Below are positions 36,057 through 46,242 of a stretch of DNA of 64,000 nt, one piece after another. Numbering within the stretch: position 1 is the first letter of the stretch; each line of letters opens with the position of its first letter. Location of the stretch: assembly GCF_002843605.1 (NCBI RefSeq), contig NZ_CP025263.1:1-64000 (forward strand), written 5' to 3'. This stretch comes from Pseudomonas sp. S09G 359 (GTDB lineage: Bacteria; Pseudomonadota; Gammaproteobacteria; Pseudomonadales; Pseudomonadaceae). Made by a program: the position numbers and the translations under genes. Under the pieces are notes generated by a model. The model was given only the letters and a program-made list of their open reading frames with translations, was not told where the DNA came from and searched no databases.

Positions 36057-36086
36057 TGTGGTGAGGGAGCAAGCTCCCTCACCACA
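36057..36086. repeat. Single REP palindrome between trkA and the TPR gene
   Basis: TGTGGTGAGGGAGC (36057-36070) pairs perfectly with GCTCCCTCACCACA (36073-36086), loop AA. It is a lone hairpin of a different family from the REPINs around it, and may also protect the 3' end of the trkA transcript. Confidence 0.8.
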
Positions 36087-36101
36087 CTGGAGTATTCACA
36101 C

Positions 36102-37475
36102 TTAGAAAAAACTTAGGCCCACGTGGAACAGTTTCTCCACATCGCGGATATGTTTTTTATCCACAAGGAACAGGATTACGTGGTCACCGGTAGCGATCAC
36201 CGTATCGTCGTGGGCAATGATCACTTCTTCATCGCGAATAATCGCGCCGATGGTGGTGCCCGGCGGCAAGCCGATATCGCGGATGGCCTTGCCGATCACC
36301 TTGCTCGACTTTGAATCACCATGGGCAATCGCCTCGATGGCTTCTGCCGCGCCCCGGCGCAGGGAGTGCACGCTGACAATATCGCCCCGCCGCACGTGGG
36401 CCAGCAGGGTGCCGATGGTAGCCAGCTGCGGGCTGATGGCGATGTCGATATCGCCACCCTGGATCAGGTCGACATAGGCCGGGTTGTTGATGATGGTCAT
36501 CACCTTCTTCGCGCCCAGCCGCTTGGCCAGCAGGGACGACATGATGTTGGCTTCGTCATCGTTGGTCAGGGCCAGGAAGATGTCGGCGTCGGCGATGTTC
36601 TCTTCCATCAGCAGGTCGCGGTCCGAGGCACTGCCTTGGAGTACGACGGTGCTGTCGAGGGTGTCGGACAAATGCCGGCAGCGCGCCGGGCTCATCTCGA
36701 TGATCTTCACCTGGTAGCGGCTTTCGATGGCCTCGGCCAGGCGCTCGCCAATCTGCCCGCCGCCGGCGATGACGATGCGTTTGTAGGTCTCGTCCAGCCG
36801 GCGCATTTCGCTCATCACTGCACGAATATTCGCTTTGGCAGCGATGAAAAATACCTCGTCGTCGGCCTCGATCACGGTGTCGCCCTGGGGCAGGATCGGC
36901 CGGTCACGGCGGAAAATCGCGGCGACGCGGGTTTCCACATTCGGCATGTGTTCACGCAGTTGGCGCAGTTGCTGGCCCACCAGCGGCCCACCGTAGTAGG
37001 CCTTGACCGCCACCAGTTGGGCCTTGCCGCCGGCGAAGTCGATCACCTGCAAGGCGCCGGGAATCTCGATCAGGCGCTTGATGTAATGGGTCACCACCTG
37101 CTCGGGGCTGATCAGCACATCCACCGGGATCGCGTCGTTGTCGAACAGGCCGGCACGGGTCAGGTACGCGGCTTCGCGTACCCGGGCAATCTTGGTCGGG
37201 GTGTGGAACAGGGTATGGGCGACCTGGCAGGCGACCATATTGGTTTCGTCGCTGTTGGTAACGGCCACCAGCATGTCGGCATCATCGGCACCGGCCTGAC
37301 GAAGCACTGTGGGAAACGACGCACGGCCTTGTACGGTGCGGATGTCCAGGCGGTCGCCCAAATCGCGCAGGCGCTCGCTGTCGGTGTCGACCACGGTGAT
37401 GTCGTTGGCTTCGCTGGCCAAATGTTCGGCTAACGTGCCACCGACCTGCCCTGCCCCAAGGATGATGATTTTCAT
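36102..37475 (-). CDS. trkA: Trk potassium uptake regulatory protein TrkA
   Basis: Peripheral membrane protein (457 residues) that binds NAD(H) and gates the TrkH potassium channel. Two tandem RCK units are visible: the first Rossmann motif [17 protein letters not shown] at the N-terminus and the second [17 protein letters not shown] near residue 235, each with a TrkA-C domain. The C-terminus is LFHVGLSFF. It follows rsmB by 22 bases. A partial parS-like half-site and a DnaA box (TTATCCACA near 36158) lie at its 3' end. Confidence 0.96.
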   Translation of the reverse strand: MKIIILGAGQVGGTLAEHLASEANDITVVDTDSERLRDLGDRLDIRTVQGRASFPTVLRQAGADDADMLVAVTNSDETNMVACQVAHTLFHTPTKIARVREAAYLTRAGLFDNDAIPVDVLISPEQVVTHYIKRLIEIPGALQVIDFAGGKAQLVAVKAYYGGPLVGQQLRQLREHMPNVETRVAAIFRRDRPILPQGDTVIEADDEVFFIAAKANIRAVMSEMRRLDETYKRIVIAGGGQIGERLAEAIESRYQVKIIEMSPARCRHLSDTLDSTVVLQGSASDRDLLMEENIADADIFLALTNDDEANIMSSLLAKRLGAKKVMTIINNPAYVDLIQGGDIDIAISPQLATIGTLLAHVRRGDIVSVHSLRRGAAEAIEAIAHGDSKSSKVIGKAIRDIGLPPGTTIGAIIRDEEVIIAHDDTVIATGDHVILFLVDKKHIRDVEKLFHVGLSFF

Positions 37476-37497
37476 CCGGTCACTCCCTTAAGCCCGT

Positions 37498-38808
37498 TCA
37501 GCCGCGCGCGGCGGCGATCTTGATCAGTTTGGCGTAGTAGAAACCATCGTGCCCGCCTTCTTGCGCGAGCAATTGGCGGCCGTGGGGCTGCTTGATACCG
37601 GCTGCGGTGGCGAGGTCCAGCTCCCGCGCGCCGCTGGTGCGGGCGAGGAAGGCTTGGATGACCTCGGTGTTTTCGGTGGGCAAGGTGGAACACGTGGCGT
37701 AGAGCAGGATGCCGCCGACTTCGAGGGTCGGCCACAGCGCGTCGAGCAGTTCGCCTTGCAGCACCGCCAGGGCGGCGATGTCGTCGGGTTGGCGGGTGAG
37801 CTTGATGTCCGGGTGGCGGCGGATCACGCCGGTGGCGGAGCACGGCGCGTCCAGCAGGATGCGCTGGAAGGGTTTGCCGTCCCACCAGGTGGCGGTGTCG
37901 CGGCCGTCGGCGGCGATCAGTTCGGCGCTGAGGCCCAGGCGCGCAAGGTTTTCGCGCACGCGCACCAGGCGTTTGGCTTCCAGGTCGACCGCGACCACAC
38001 CCGCCAGGTCTTTTTCGACTTCCAGAATGTGACAGGTCTTACCGCCCGGCGCGCAGCAGGCATCCAGCACGCGCTGGCCCGGCGCCAAGTCGAGCAGGTC
38101 GGCGGCCAGTTGCGCGGCTTCATCCTGCACGCTGATCCAGCCTTCGGCGAAGCCTGGCAGGCTGCGCACATCGGCGGCGGCTTCGAGCACGATGCCGTCG
38201 GTGCTGTACACACACGGTGTGGCGCTGATGCCGGCAGCGGCGAGCAATTGCAGGTAGGCGTCACGGCTGTGATGGCGACGGTTGACCCGCAGGATCATCG
38301 GCGGGTGTGCATTGTTGGCTGCGCAAATGGCTTCCCATTGCTCGGGCCAGAAGGCCTTGAGGGATTTTTGCAGCCAGCGCGGGTGGGCGGTGCGCACCAC
38401 CGGGTCGTGTTCCAACTCGGCCAGCAGCGCTTCGCTTTCGCGCTGGGCGCGGCGCAGTACGGCATTGAGCAGGGCCTTGGCCCAAGGTTTTTTCAGTTTG
38501 TCGGCGCAACCTACGGTTTCACCGATGGCGGCGTGGGCCGGTACGCGGGTGTAGAGCAGTTGGTAGAGGCCCACCAGCAGCAGCGCCTCCACATCGGCAT
38601 CGGCCGCCTTGAAGGGCTTTTGCAGCAGCTTGGCCGCCAGCGCCGACAAGCGCGGCTGCCAGCGGGCGGTGCCGAAGGCCAGGTCCTGGGTAAAGCCGCG
38701 ATCGCGGTCTTCGACCTTATCCAGTTGGGTCGGCAACGAACTGTTCAGCGAAGCCTTGCCGTTGAGCACGGCGGCCAGGGCCTTGGCGGCGGCCAGACGT
38801 GGGTTCAT
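37498..38808 (-). CDS. rsmB: 16S rRNA m5C967 methyltransferase RsmB
   Basis: RsmB (Sun, 436 residues) makes 5-methylcytosine 967 in 16S rRNA. An N-terminal NusB-like RNA-binding domain ([20 protein letters not shown]) is followed by the SAM-dependent domain: motif [17 protein letters not shown], motif [22 protein letters not shown], and the catalytic cysteine in [14 protein letters not shown]. The start overlaps the fmt stop (ATGA). Confidence 0.96.
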   Translation of the reverse strand: MNPRLAAAKALAAVLNGKASLNSSLPTQLDKVEDRDRGFTQDLAFGTARWQPRLSALAAKLLQKPFKAADADVEALLLVGLYQLLYTRVPAHAAIGETVGCADKLKKPWAKALLNAVLRRAQRESEALLAELEHDPVVRTAHPRWLQKSLKAFWPEQWEAICAANNAHPPMILRVNRRHHSRDAYLQLLAAAGISATPCVYSTDGIVLEAAADVRSLPGFAEGWISVQDEAAQLAADLLDLAPGQRVLDACCAPGGKTCHILEVEKDLAGVVAVDLEAKRLVRVRENLARLGLSAELIAADGRDTATWWDGKPFQRILLDAPCSATGVIRRHPDIKLTRQPDDIAALAVLQGELLDALWPTLEVGGILLYATCSTLPTENTEVIQAFLARTSGARELDLATAAGIKQPHGRQLLAQEGGHDGFYYAKLIKIAAARG

Positions 38809-39758
38809 TGGGCTACCACCCCGAGGACGGTGCCCAAGGCAAATTTCTCACGACGACTGTTGAACAAATCGCTGAAATTAAGTGCCTTGCCGCCGGGCAA
38901 CTGCAGGCGGGTCAGACACAGTGCCTGCTCACCGCAGGCCACCAACAGGCCTTCCTTGCTGGCGCCGATGATTTCACCGGGGGCGCCGGTGCCGTCGGCC
39001 AAGGTGGCGGCCAACACCTTCAAGGCTTCGCCATTGACGCTGCTGTGGCAGATCGGCCACGGGTTGAAGGCACGTACCAGGCGCTCCAGCTCCACGGCCG
39101 GGCGGCTCCAGTCGATGCGCGCTTCGTCTTTATTCAATTTGTGCGCGTAGGTCGCGAGACTGTCGTCCTGCACTTCGCCTTCCAGGGTACCGGCTGCGAG
39201 GCCCGCGATGGCCTCGATCACGGCCGGCGGGCCCAGCTCGGCGAGGCGGTCGTGCAGGCTGCCACCGGTGTCTTGAGCGGTGATTGCGGTGCTGACTTTG
39301 AGCAGCATCGGGCCGGTGTCCAGGCCCGCTTCCATGCGCATCACGGTCACGCCGCTTTCGCTGTCGCCCGCTTCCACGGCGCGCTGGATCGGCGCCGCAC
39401 CGCGCCAGCGTGGCAGCAGCGAGGCATGGCTGTTGATGCAGCCCAGGCGTGGGATATCCAGCACCACTTGCGGCAGGATCAAGCCGTAAGCCACCACCAC
39501 CAGCAGGTCCGGTTGCAGTGCAGCCAGTTCAGCCTGGGCCTCGGCATTACGCAGGGTCGGCGGTTGCAGCACAGGGATGTTGTGCTCAAGGGCCAGTTGC
39601 TTGACCGGGCTCGGCATCAGTTTTTGCCCGCGACCGGCCGGGCGATCCGGCTGGGTGTACACCGCCACGATGTCATAAGGGCTGGCAAGCAGCGCCTTGA
39701 GGTGTTCGGCGGCAAATTCGGGGGTGCCGGCAAAAACAATGCGCAATGGCTCGGTCAT
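38805..39758 (-). CDS. fmt: Methionyl-tRNA formyltransferase
   Basis: Fmt (317 residues) formylates initiator Met-tRNA using 10-formyl-THF. Family motifs are [18 protein letters not shown] at the N-terminus, [20 protein letters not shown] in the active site and [13 protein letters not shown]. It is coupled to rsmB by a 4-base overlap and preceded by def, the usual deformylase partner, but a hairpin lies between them. Confidence 0.97.
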   Translation of the reverse strand: MTEPLRIVFAGTPEFAAEHLKALLASPYDIVAVYTQPDRPAGRGQKLMPSPVKQLALEHNIPVLQPPTLRNAEAQAELAALQPDLLVVVAYGLILPQVVLDIPRLGCINSHASLLPRWRGAAPIQRAVEAGDSESGVTVMRMEAGLDTGPMLLKVSTAITAQDTGGSLHDRLAELGPPAVIEAIAGLAAGTLEGEVQDDSLATYAHKLNKDEARIDWSRPAVELERLVRAFNPWPICHSSVNGEALKVLAATLADGTGAPGEIIGASKEGLLVACGEQALCLTRLQLPGGKALNFSDLFNSRREKFALGTVLGVVAQ

Positions 39759-39785
39759 GGGAGTTCTCGGTTAAAAGCAGTCACA

Positions 39786-39816
39786 AAAGAAAAAGGCTTG
39801 CTGCAGCAAGCCTTTG
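39786..39816 (-). terminator. Hairpin with T-run between def and fmt
   Basis: On the minus strand AAAGGCTTGCTGCAGCAAGCCTTTTTCTTTT: a perfect 12-base self-complementary stem followed by a T-rich tail. It looks like an intrinsic terminator or partial attenuator inside what is usually a def-fmt operon. Confidence 0.7.
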
Positions 39817-39827
39817 GAAGGAGGGCA

Positions 39828-40334
39828 TCAAGCTTGCTGGCGATGCTTTTTTTCCAGCTTCTTCTTGATCCGGTCGCGCTTGAGCGTGGACAGGTAATCG
39901 ACAAACAGCTTGCCGTTGAGGTGGTCGCATTCGTGCTGGATGCACACCGCCAGCAGGCCTTCGGCGATCAGCTCGAACGGCTTGCCGTCGCGGTCCAGGG
40001 CCTTGATCTTCACGCGCAGCGGGCGTTCGACGTTCTCGTAGAACTCCGGCACCGACAGGCAGCCTTCCTGATATTCGCCCATCTCTTCGGTCAGCGGTTC
40101 GAACTCCGGGTTGATGTACACCATCGGTTCGCTGCGGTCTTCCGACAGGTCCATGACCACGACGCGCTGATGCACGTTGACCTGGGTCGCGGCGAGGCCG
40201 ATGCCCGGGGCTTCATACATTGTTTCAAACATGTCATCGACCAACTGACGAACCTTGTCGTCCACTACGGCCACCGGTTTGGCGATCGTGCGCAGGCGCG
40301 AGTCGGGGAATTCGAGGATGTTCAAAATAGCCAT
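39828..40334 (-). CDS. def: Peptide deformylase
   Basis: Metalloprotease (168 residues) that removes the formyl group from new proteins. The start [20 protein letters not shown] at 40334 was chosen over a long upstream extension that has no family similarity. The three motifs are [18 protein letters not shown] and the metal-binding [12 protein letters not shown]. It is divergent from the LysM-less gene at 40470. Confidence 0.96.
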   Translation of the reverse strand: MAILNILEFPDSRLRTIAKPVAVVDDKVRQLVDDMFETMYEAPGIGLAATQVNVHQRVVVMDLSEDRSEPMVYINPEFEPLTEEMGEYQEGCLSVPEFYENVERPLRVKIKALDRDGKPFELIAEGLLAVCIQHECDHLNGKLFVDYLSTLKRDRIKKKLEKKHRQQA

Positions 40335-40469
40335 AAGCGTAATTGCTGCACATGTGAGGTAGAGGCAAATCGGCGTTGGGATGGACCCACACGACCGGTG
40401 TGAAAGGCTCAAAAGCCGCGAAGGCTCTGGCGTTTCACGCGAACACACATAATAAAGGAGATTCACCCC

Positions 40470-41246
40470 ATGAGGAAATCGCTACTCGTCTTGCTGCTGT
40501 GGGCCCCGTTTGCCATGGCCCTGCTTCCCCCGCCCGCCCAGCGCCTGGATCCAGCGACGCAACAGGCCATCCAGCGCTTTTTACTGCATAACCGCATGCT
40601 TGATACGCCCGCAGACCTTGACCACGCCCCCTACATTGTCGCGGCCGAGAGCGGGCGGGTGTTGGGCGCCAATGGCGAGCGCGTGCATGCTCGGGGCCAC
40701 TTGGACCCGACCCAGCCAAGCTACGCAATCGTGCGACGCGGCAAGGCCTACACCGACCCTCAAACCCAGGAGTTGCTGGGGGTTAACGCCGACGACATTG
40801 GCACTGCGCGGTTTGTCACCGCAGGCGATCTCACTACCCTGGCGGTGCACCGGGTGACACAAGAGGTTCGCCCGGGCGACCGCCTGCTCCGCATGCAGCC
40901 GCCGGTCGATCCGGCAAGCCTGGCAGCGCCGGCTTCGGCACCGTTTATTCAAGGACACATCATCGATATCCCCAAGGGTGTGACCCAGATCGGCGTTCTG
41001 GACGCCGTAACACTCAACAAAGGCCGTCGGGAGGGGCTGGTCGAGGGCCAATTACTGAGCATCATCAAAGCTGGCGCCACTGTCCGTGACCCCCTCAGCG
41101 GCGCTCCGGCAAAGCTCCCCGATGAGCGCGCTGGCACCCTGCTGGTGTTTCGTACTTATGAAAAGCTCAGTTACGGGCTGGTGCTCAATGCCTCACGTGC
41201 GCTGGCAGTAATGGATCGTTTCGAGACTGCCCGCCAAACGCAATAA
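40470..41246 (+). CDS. PA0020-like secreted protein that has lost its LysM domain
   Basis: Exported protein of 258 residues with a clear signal peptide ([20 protein letters not shown]). The body ([80 protein letters not shown]) matches the C-terminal part of the LysM peptidoglycan-binding protein usually encoded between def and dprA. That family protein is about 340 residues and begins with a signal peptide plus a LysM module (pattern YTVVKGDTLWDIS). Here no LysM module can be found: the signal peptide runs almost directly into the C-terminal part, about 80-90 residues short. The upstream gap is too short to hide it. Function is unknown; binding to peptidoglycan should be lost or altered. Confidence 0.8.
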   Translation: MRKSLLVLLLWAPFAMALLPPPAQRLDPATQQAIQRFLLHNRMLDTPADLDHAPYIVAAESGRVLGANGERVHARGHLDPTQPSYAIVRRGKAYTDPQTQELLGVNADDIGTARFVTAGDLTTLAVHRVTQEVRPGDRLLRMQPPVDPASLAAPASAPFIQGHIIDIPKGVTQIGVLDAVTLNKGRREGLVEGQLLSIIKAGATVRDPLSGAPAKLPDERAGTLLVFRTYEKLSYGLVLNASRALAVMDRFETARQTQ

Positions 41247-41309
41247 GTAGCCTGCTAAATAAGTTACCAACAGAGTTATCCACAACTTGTTCCGATCAAG
41301 GATGATCAG

Positions 41310-42404
41310 ATGTTTCCGATAAAACGCTCCGAAATTTCCCCGTCAGAACTGGAAGCCCGACTACGCTTGCACAGGCTGCCGGAGCTAGGTCCCAAACGTT
41401 TTCACCTATTGATAGAAGCATTCGGCTCGGCTTCAAAAGCCATCAGTGCGCCTGCGAGTGCCTGGCGTGCCCTCGGCTTGCCAGTCGTCAGCGCCGATGC
41501 CCGGCGCTGCCCCGAAGTGCGCGATGGCGCCAGCGCTGCACTGGACTGGCTTGCGCGCCCGGCCCAGCATTTGCTGATGTGGGACCAGCCTGAGTACCCC
41601 GCGCTGCTTGCCCAGATCGACGATGCACCGCCGCTTTTATTCGTCGCTGGCGACCCAGCGATCCTGGAAAAACCGCAACTGGCGATGGTCGGCAGCCGCC
41701 GCGCTTCGCGCCCAGGCATGGACACCGCCGCGGCTTTTTCCCGCAGCCTGGCGAGCGCCGGTTTTGTCATCACCAGCGGCCTGGCATTGGGCATCGACGG
41801 TGCTGCGCACCAAGCCGCACTGGACGTGGGTGGCCAGACAATCGGCGTGCTCGGCACCGGCCTGGAAAATTTTTATCCACAGCGCCACAAAGCGCTCGCT
41901 GCTGCGATGATTGCCCAAGGCAGCGCGGTGGTTTCCGAGTTTCCGCTGGATGCCCCACCCCAGTCGGCGAACTTTCCACGCCGCAATCGGATTATCAGCG
42001 GCCTGTCCCTGGGCGTTCTGGTGGTGGAAGCCAGCATGGCCAGCGGGTCGCTGATCACCGCAAAACTAGCCGCCGAACAAGGCCGCGAGGTGTATGCGAT
42101 CCCGGGTTCTATCCACCATCCTGGCGCCAAGGGTTGCCACCAGTTGATCCGCGACGGCGCCGTGCTGGTGGAAACCATCGAACACATTCTGGAAGGGTTA
42201 CGCGGCTGGCAGGCCTTGTCACGCCCGGCCCCGATAGCGGTCACTCACCCGCTGGTAGCGTTGTTGCACGCGGCGCCCCACACCAGCGAAGCCTTGGCGA
42301 TTGCCAGCGGCCGGCCGTTGTCCCAGGTGCTGGCGACACTGACCGAGCTTGAGCTGGAAGGCTTGGTTATCTGCGAAAACGGGCGCTGGCTTGCGCGCTG
42401 CTAG
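41310..42404 (+). CDS. dprA: DNA-processing protein DprA
   Basis: DprA (Smf, 364 residues) binds single-stranded DNA and loads RecA during natural transformation. The Rossmann-like core has MVGSRRASRPGMDTAAAFSR, ITSGLALGIDGAAHQAALD and FPRRNRIISGLSLGVLVVEA, and a winged-helix C-terminal domain follows. Full length. DnaA boxes occur just before it (41276) and inside it (about 41873). It is followed by tsaC, the common arrangement. Confidence 0.95.
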   Translation: MFPIKRSEISPSELEARLRLHRLPELGPKRFHLLIEAFGSASKAISAPASAWRALGLPVVSADARRCPEVRDGASAALDWLARPAQHLLMWDQPEYPALLAQIDDAPPLLFVAGDPAILEKPQLAMVGSRRASRPGMDTAAAFSRSLASAGFVITSGLALGIDGAAHQAALDVGGQTIGVLGTGLENFYPQRHKALAAAMIAQGSAVVSEFPLDAPPQSANFPRRNRIISGLSLGVLVVEASMASGSLITAKLAAEQGREVYAIPGSIHHPGAKGCHQLIRDGAVLVETIEHILEGLRGWQALSRPAPIAVTHPLVALLHAAPHTSEALAIASGRPLSQVLATLTELELEGLVICENGRWLARC

Positions 42405-42459
42405 GTTTTGTAAAGAAGATCGGTAAACTGCGCAGAGCTTTAAGTCCGGAGAGTGAGCA

Positions 42460-43017
42460 ATGGTCAACAGGTGGCGTGTGCTGGAAACCGCACGGGAAAT
42501 TCGTGCAGGCGCGGTGATTGCCTATCCAACCGAAGCAGTGTGGGGCCTGGGCTGCGACCCGTGGAATGAAGAAGCAGTAGACCGTTTGCTCGCGATCAAG
42601 AACCGTTCGGTCGACAAGGGCCTGATCCTGGTGGCAGACAACATTCGCCAGTTCGATTTTCTCTTCGAAGACTTCCCTCAGGACTGGATCGACCGCATGG
42701 CCAGTACCTGGCCAGGGCCGAATACCTGGCTTGTGCCTCACCAGGATTTGTTGCCGGAGTGGGTTACCGGTGTGCACGACACGGTTGCGCTGCGGGTGAC
42801 CGATCACCCATTGGTGCGGGACCTGTGCTCGCTGGTCGGGCCGTTGATTTCCACCTCGGCCAACCCCCAAGGCCGCCCGGCTGCGCGCACGCGGATTCGC
42901 GTGGAGCAGTATTTCCGTGGCCAGGTGGACCTGGTGCTGGGCGGCGCCCTGGGTGGGCGCAAGAACCCGAGCCTGATTCGCAATCTGGCGACGGGTGAAG
43001 TGGTGCGGCCTTCCTAG
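42460..43017 (+). CDS. tsaC: Threonylcarbamoyl-AMP synthase TsaC
   Basis: TsaC (YrdC/RimN, 185 residues) makes threonylcarbamoyl-AMP for the t6A modification at A37 of ANN-reading tRNAs. The motifs [36 protein letters not shown] and [17 protein letters not shown] are typical. The last 11 codons ([10 protein letters not shown] and stop) are the start of the first unit of the 256-bp tandem array, so the coding end is copied four more times downstream; the gene itself is intact. Confidence 0.96.
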   Translation: MVNRWRVLETAREIRAGAVIAYPTEAVWGLGCDPWNEEAVDRLLAIKNRSVDKGLILVADNIRQFDFLFEDFPQDWIDRMASTWPGPNTWLVPHQDLLPEWVTGVHDTVALRVTDHPLVRDLCSLVGPLISTSANPQGRPAARTRIRVEQYFRGQVDLVLGGALGGRKNPSLIRNLATGEVVRPS

Positions 43018-44039
43018 CGTTTTTGTGGCGAGGGAGCTTGCTCCCGTTGGACTGCGCAGCAGGCCTAAAACCAGAGAATGCGGTTTACCTGAAGAAACGC
43101 CATTGTCTGTTCTGGGGCCGCTTCGCGGCCCAACGGGAGCAAGCTCCCTCGCCACAAAGAGCGGTCAAGGCAACAGAATGGTGGAGCCAGTAGTGCGCCG
43201 CCCCGACAATTCCGTCTGCGCCTTGGCCGCCTCCGCCAGCCTGGCGACGGGTGAAGTGGTGCGGCCTTCCTAGCGCTTTTGTGGCGAGGGAGCTTGCTCC
43301 CGTTGGACTGCGCAGCAGGCCTAAAACCAGAGAATGCGATTTACCTGAAGAAACGCCATTGTCTGTTCTGGGGCCGCTTCGCGGCCCAACGGGAGCAAGC
43401 TCCCTTGCCACAAATAGCGGTCAAGGCCACAGAGTGGTGGAGCCAGTAGTGCGCCGCCCCGACAATTCCGTCTACGCCTTGGCCGCCTCCGCCAGCCTGG
43501 CGACGGGTCAAGTGGTGCGGCCTTCCTAGCGCTTTTGTGGCGAGGGAGCTTGCTCCCGTTGGACTGCGCAGCAGGCCCAAAACCAGAGAATGCGATTTAC
43601 CTGAAGAAACGCCATTGTCTGTTCTGGGGCCGCTTCGCGGCCCAACGGGAGCAAGCTCCCTCGCCACAAAGAGCGGTCAAGGCAACAGAATGGTGGAGCC
43701 AGTAGTGCGCCGCCCCGACAACTCCGTCTACGCCTTGGCCGCCTCCGCCAGCCTGGGGACGGGTCAAGTGGTGCGGCCTTCCTAGCGCTTTTGTGGCGAG
43801 GGAGCTTGCTCCCGTTGGACTGCGCAGCAGGCCCAAAACCAGAGAATGCGATTTACCTGAAGAAACGCCATTGTCTGTTCTGGGGCCGCTTCGCGGCCCA
43901 ACGGGAGCAAGCTCCCTCGCCACAAAGAGCGGTCAAGGCAACAGAATGGTGGAGCCAGTAGTGCGCCGCCCCGACAATTCCGTCTACGCCTTGGCCGCCT
44001 CCGCCAGCCTGGCGACGGGTGAAGTGGTGCGGCCTTCCT
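42985..44039. repeat. 256-bp tandem array: tsaC tail + REPIN + qor tail, 4 full units and a partial fifth
   Basis: Units start at 42985, 43241, 43497, 43753 and 44009 (the last only 31 bases), exactly 256 bases apart. Each unit contains (1) the last 11 codons of tsaC with stop; (2) a REPIN whose arms are TTTGTGGCGAGGGAGCTTGC and its reverse complement, at 43022-43158, 43278-43414, 43534-43670 and 43790-43926; (3) on the minus strand, the last 24 codons and stop of a qor homologue (LAEAAKAQTELSGRRTTG...LLP). Copies differ by a few point changes, such as AGGCCT/AGGCCC, CTGGCG/CTGGGG and GTGAAG/GTCAAG. No complete gene lies inside. The open frames of 80-110 codons running through it are artefacts of the repeat. 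Confidence 0.95.
43165..43240 (-). pseudogene. qor 3'-end fragment (first of four)
   Basis: On the minus strand the block reads LAEAAKAQTELSGRRTTGST then ILLP and TGA. This equals the C-terminus of the intact Qor at 44172-45149 except for one residue (S-G-R-R against S-A-R-R) and several synonymous changes. It lacks everything upstream and cannot be expressed as an enzyme. Further copies lie 256, 512 and 768 bases downstream. Confidence 0.85.
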
Positions 44040-44056
44040 GAGACCGCGTCGCGCCC

Positions 44057-44140
44057 ATCGCGGGCAAGCCCACTCCCACATTTGATCGAGTTTCTCCAGT
44101 TGGAACCCGATCAAAATGTGGGAGGGGGCTTGCCCGCGAT
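44057..44140. repeat. REPIN between the tandem array and qor
   Basis: Left arm ATCGCGGGCAAGCCCACTCC and right arm ending GGGGGCTTGCCCGCGAT, facing each other; the arms extend through CACATTTGATCG / CGATCAAAATGTG. It belongs to a family different from the REPINs in the array (GTGGCGAGGGAGC). It sits 31 bases from the qor stop. Confidence 0.85.
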
Positions 44141-44171
44141 GAGGCCTTCAACTCCCCTAAGATCTATCGCC

Positions 44172-45149
44172 TTACGGCAGCAGAATTGTGGAGCCAGTCG
44201 TGCGCCGCGCCGACAACTCCGTCTGCGCCTTGGCCGCCTCCGCCAGCGAGTAACGCTGGTTGATATCAATGCGCACCTTGCCGCTTTTGATCATCGAGAA
44301 CAGGTCGTCGGCCATTGCCTGTAAGTTCGCCGGGTTGTTGGCGTAGGTCGCCAAGGTCGGCCGGGTTACATACAGCGAGCCCTTGGCCGACAGAATCCCC
44401 AGGTTCACACCATCCACCGCGCCCGAGGCATTCCCGAAGCTCACCACCAGCCCGCGCGGAGCCACGCTGTCCAGGGAGGTCAGCCAGGTGTCCTTGCCGA
44501 CACCGTCGTACACCACCGGGACTTTTTTGCCGTCGGTCAATTCCAGTACGCGCTGTGCGACGTCTTCCTTGCTGTAGTCGATGGTTTCCCAGGCGCCGAG
44601 GGATTTGGCCAGAGCGGCTTTTTCTGGCGAGCTGACCGTGCCGATCAGCTTCACGCCCAGGGCATTGGCCCATTGGCAGGCCAGGGAGCCCACGCCACCG
44701 GCGGCGGCGTGGAACAGAATGGTTTCGCCACCCTTCAACTCATAGGTCTGGCGTAGCAGGTACTGCACGGTCAGGCCCTTGAGCATGGCACCGGCAGCTT
44801 GTTCAAAGCTGATGTCGTCCGGCAGGTGCACCAGGTTGGCCGCCGGCAGCACGTGCAATTGGCTGTAGGCACCGAGCGGGCCGCTGCCGTAGGCCACGCG
44901 GTCGCCGACTTTGAACTGGCTGACTTCACTGCCCACCGCATCCACCACCCCGGCGCCCTCGGCGCCCAACCCCGATGGCAGGGCTGGCGGTGCGTACAGG
45001 CCGCTGCGGAAATAGGTGTCGATGAAGTTCAGGCCAATGGCCTCGTTGCGCACGCGAACCTGCTGCGGGCCCGGCTCCGCCGGCGTGTAGTCCACATATT
45101 CAAGTACTTCGGGGCCGCCATGGGCGCTGAACTGGATACGTTTGGCCAT
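44172..45149 (-). CDS. qor: NADPH:quinone oxidoreductase (zinc-free MDR family)
   Basis: Quinone reductase-type medium-chain dehydrogenase (325 residues). The start MAKRIQFSAHGGPEVLEYVD at 45149 is preferred; an upstream extension has no family similarity. The nucleotide-binding motif is HAAAGGVGSLACQWANALG, and no structural zinc cysteines are present, as in Qor. The 3' end is convergent with tsaC. Fragments of a slightly different qor 3' end are amplified in the neighbouring tandem array. It is divergent from hemF. Confidence 0.93.
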   Translation of the reverse strand: MAKRIQFSAHGGPEVLEYVDYTPAEPGPQQVRVRNEAIGLNFIDTYFRSGLYAPPALPSGLGAEGAGVVDAVGSEVSQFKVGDRVAYGSGPLGAYSQLHVLPAANLVHLPDDISFEQAAGAMLKGLTVQYLLRQTYELKGGETILFHAAAGGVGSLACQWANALGVKLIGTVSSPEKAALAKSLGAWETIDYSKEDVAQRVLELTDGKKVPVVYDGVGKDTWLTSLDSVAPRGLVVSFGNASGAVDGVNLGILSAKGSLYVTRPTLATYANNPANLQAMADDLFSMIKSGKVRIDINQRYSLAEAAKAQTELSARRTTGSTILLP

Positions 45150-45285
45150 CTGCACATCTCCTGAGGTCGAATTCGCGTAGCCCCCTATCCCACTCCTAAG
45201 CTTGATCTTCGTCAACTGCGGCGCAACGGGGAGCGGTGGTATCCTGTGCGCCCATTTGCCGCCGACGCCCAATGGCCTCGCGTAG

Positions 45286-46241
<956 letters not shown>

Positions 46242-46242
<1 letters not shown>

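Noticed and set aside
36115..36130. Fourth parS site at the trkA 3' end (AGGCCCACGTGGAACA)
   Set aside because: Only 13 of 16 bases match, with one arm lost, and the sequence encodes the conserved LFHVGL of TrkA, so the likeness is probably chance.
42985..44039. CRISPR array
   Set aside because: The period is 256 bases, spacers are not unique, repeats contain gene tails, and no cas genes are present.
42995..44041. Repeated open frames of 80-110 codons on both strands of the 256-bp array
   Set aside because: They are produced by reading through REPIN arms and gene-tail fragments, and have identical ends because the DNA repeats.
44172..45149. Resident qor as part of the tandem array
   Set aside because: Its 3' end is separated from the array by a REPIN of a different family and differs in sequence from the fragments in the units.
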